Positions 62,651 to 64,000 of a stretch of 64,000 nucleotides of DNA are shown here, one piece after another (the first letter of the stretch is position 1; every line of letters begins with the position of its first letter). The stretch spans positions 31,619,040-31,683,039 of the forward strand of contig JAKTNV010000001.1 in NCBI GenBank assembly GCA_022747635.1, written 5' to 3'. Position numbers and translations under genes: made by a program. This DNA is from Hetaerina americana (taxonomy: Eukaryota > Arthropoda > Insecta > Odonata > Calopterygidae). The notes beneath the pieces were generated by a model. That model worked only from the letters and a program-made list of their open reading frames with translations. It was not told the origin of the DNA and made no database searches.

Positions 62651-63692
62651 TTATTGTTTTTCGAAGCAATCTTCATGGTAATCAATACACGTTTGCATGG
62701 GTGCGAACCAATTTTCGTAGCACTTTTCACTCTCCGAGTGAGGTACCTCCAAACATGGTTTTTGAATGCACCTACGGCTTCTTCAGGCGCCGAAAAACTT
62801 TGGCAACGCAATTTTTTCTGGATAAACGGGAATAAAAAGAAGTCATTTGGTGCTAAATCAGGGCTGTATGGAGGACGACCCATCAATTCGACGTTTTGGC
62901 CAGTCAAAGAGGTAGTTGTTTCAGCCGATTTTTGAGAGTCTGCATTGTCATGATGAAGAATGATCCTTCGTTGCAGCTTCTTTTTCCGTGTTTCACCAAG
63001 CACTTCCGGCCAACAAATGCTTCTGTACCATTCAGAATTCACGGTTCTACGTTGCTCTAACGGTACGGTCGCCACATGTTCAGCTATTCCGAAGAAACAG
63101 GCAATCATTTGTTTCAACGTGCTTCGTGCACGAATCACTTTGGTCGGATTTGGCTCGCCTCGGAAGATCCATACATTGTATCGCTGTTTTGTTTCGGCTC
63201 ATACGCATAGATCCAAGATGTATCACTTGTGTAGATATTATATACAGCTTTTGATGCACCGCGATTGTATTTGTTAAGCATTTCTTTGCACCAAATGGCA
63301 CGTGCATCTTTTGGAGCTTTTGTCAAATTATGCGGTATCCAACGGGAGCAATTTTTTTTTTCACAGCTAAATGTTCATGCAGTATCTTATTGATGCTCGT
63401 CATAGTAATTCTTAAAGATTCCTCAATCTCACGATAAGTTAAATGACGATCGTTCTTTACTAGTTCTTACACAGCATAAATATTATCTGGCAAAACAACT
63501 GATTTTGGACGACCCTCACGATTTTCTTTGCTGAGCGAACGGCAACCATGAGGGAATTCGTTAAATCAGCGTTTCACAGTGGCAAAGGATTCCATGGGCT
63601 TCATCGCCAAAAGTGGAAGTAAGTTGATCGATGCACTCCTGTCGTCCATGTTGTAAAAATTCATCGCACGAGTGTTCACGAGTTAACTACAT
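62651..63692 (-). pseudogene. Mariner transposase pseudogene (D34D type), multiply disrupted
   Basis: Read on the minus strand, the probable start is ATG at 63692-63690, followed at once by a TAG. Recognisable mariner blocks follow in shifting frames: RAMNFYN, QECIDQLTSTFGDEA, FNEF, REGRPKSVV, DRHLTYREIEESL, KILHEHLAVKK, then WIPHNL. Next come D1 in YTSDTSWIYAYEP (codon at 63224), D2 in ILHHDNADSQ (codon at 62949) and D3 in YSPDLAPNDFFLFP (codon at 62844). There are 34 residues between D2 and D3. The glutamate that usually follows D1 is threonine. Frame shifts are apparent near 63640, in a 10-A homopolymer (63352-63361), near 63170 and near 62755. Two further stops interrupt the N-terminal half. 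The C-terminus (CYENWFAPMQTCID, then FEKQ) ends at a TAA complementary to 62651-62653. It is non-functional. Confidence 0.93.
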
Positions 63693-63830
63693 TTTTTCGC
63701 TGAGACAAAATTTTCGAGTCACTGTAAAAAACACAATTTATGATAAAAGGACAAAATGTTCTGAAGAAAGTTAGCGTTAAAAGGGTCAAACTTTCAGATG
63801 AAAACGCCAGATACCGCCTAAAGCACTTCG

Positions 63831-63866
63831 TATCGTCAAGGCTCAAACGATAAATAGCAACCCTCG
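63831..63866 (-). repeat. Right terminal inverted repeat of mariner element 2
   Basis: On the minus strand it begins CGAGGGTTGCTATTTATCG and continues with GAGCCTTGACGATA. Its outer end abuts the TA target duplication (63867-63868). Confidence 0.88.
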
Positions 63867-63892
63867 TATATGTTTATAATTATAAACATATA
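63867..63892. repeat. 26-bp perfect palindrome adjoining mariner element 2
   Basis: TATATGTTTATAA and TTATAAACATATA are exact reverse complements with no loop. The first TA of the palindrome is the target-site duplication of element 2, so the transposon appears to have inserted at the edge of an AT-rich palindrome. Confidence 0.92.
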
Positions 63893-64000
63893 TATTTATG
63901 TATGTATGATGAAAAAGGTAAAGGCTTAGCAATATTTGTGAACGTGTCTGAATTAATTTGATGCGTGTTTTTATGTAGTATTTGCCACTTTAATTGAAAC
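63893..64000. other. AT-rich non-coding sequence at the right edge
   Basis: There is no recognisable feature. Confidence 0.5.

Larger units (their letters stand above)
62585..63866 (-). mobile_element. Mariner-family DNA transposon (element 2), old and heavily mutated
   Basis: This 1282-bp element has a TA on both sides (62583-62584 and 63867-63868). The right end on the minus strand begins CGAGGGTTGCTATTTATCG. The left end begins CACATGTTGCTATCTAT and matches 19 of the first 28 positions before a small indel. The interior carries a minus-strand transposase relic whose stop lies 66 bp inside the left end. The size is normal for mariner. Diverged ends plus several frameshifts and stops indicate an older insertion than element 1 and an immobile copy. 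Its protein and terminal repeats differ clearly from element 1, so at least two mariner lineages invaded this genome. Confidence 0.92.

Overview
This window looks like non-coding DNA from a large eukaryotic genome, most likely an insect or other arthropod. The evidence is two decayed mariner-family (Tc1/mariner superfamily, D34D) transposons, long (TA)n and (CA)n microsatellites, no operon-like or densely packed coding structure, and no open reading frame that I recognise as a host gene. I cannot name the species. Mariner elements occur in many animals, so the arthropod assignment is an inference.

Layout: AT-rich, gene-free DNA alternates with about twenty GC-rich islands of roughly 0.3-1.9 kb. 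Most of these islands are strongly strand-asymmetric: one strand is almost all purine (G/A) and the other pyrimidine (C/T), and several islands switch polarity internally (12.7-13.4, 15.5-16.3, 45-46.9, 48.2-48.9, 57.3-58.1 kb). The longest open frames (roughly 210-340 codons) are mostly in or overlapping these islands. They are low-complexity (Ser/Pro/Leu/Phe or Arg/Gly/Glu) and I treat them as compositional artefacts.

The only protein-coding remnants are the two mariners. Element 1 (1912-3194, + strand) is fairly young: near-identical terminal inverted repeats, a TA target duplication, and a transposase broken by one 4-nt deletion and one in-frame stop. Element 2 (62585-63866, transposase on the - strand) belongs to a different mariner lineage and is older, with at least four frameshifts, two stops and diverged terminal repeats.

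Structural DNA is the most notable content. There is a perfect inverted repeat with 135-bp arms around a TA tract (32830-33188), a 73-bp imperfect palindrome made of four alternating copies of a 13-mer (22172-22244), several short perfect hairpins, and inverted repeats flanking or built from TA microsatellites at 231-383 and 61737-61787. I found no tRNA, rRNA, known microRNA, CRISPR array or supportable promoter. The window is best read as intergenic or intronic sequence whose genes, if any, lie outside it or in short exons I could not recognise.
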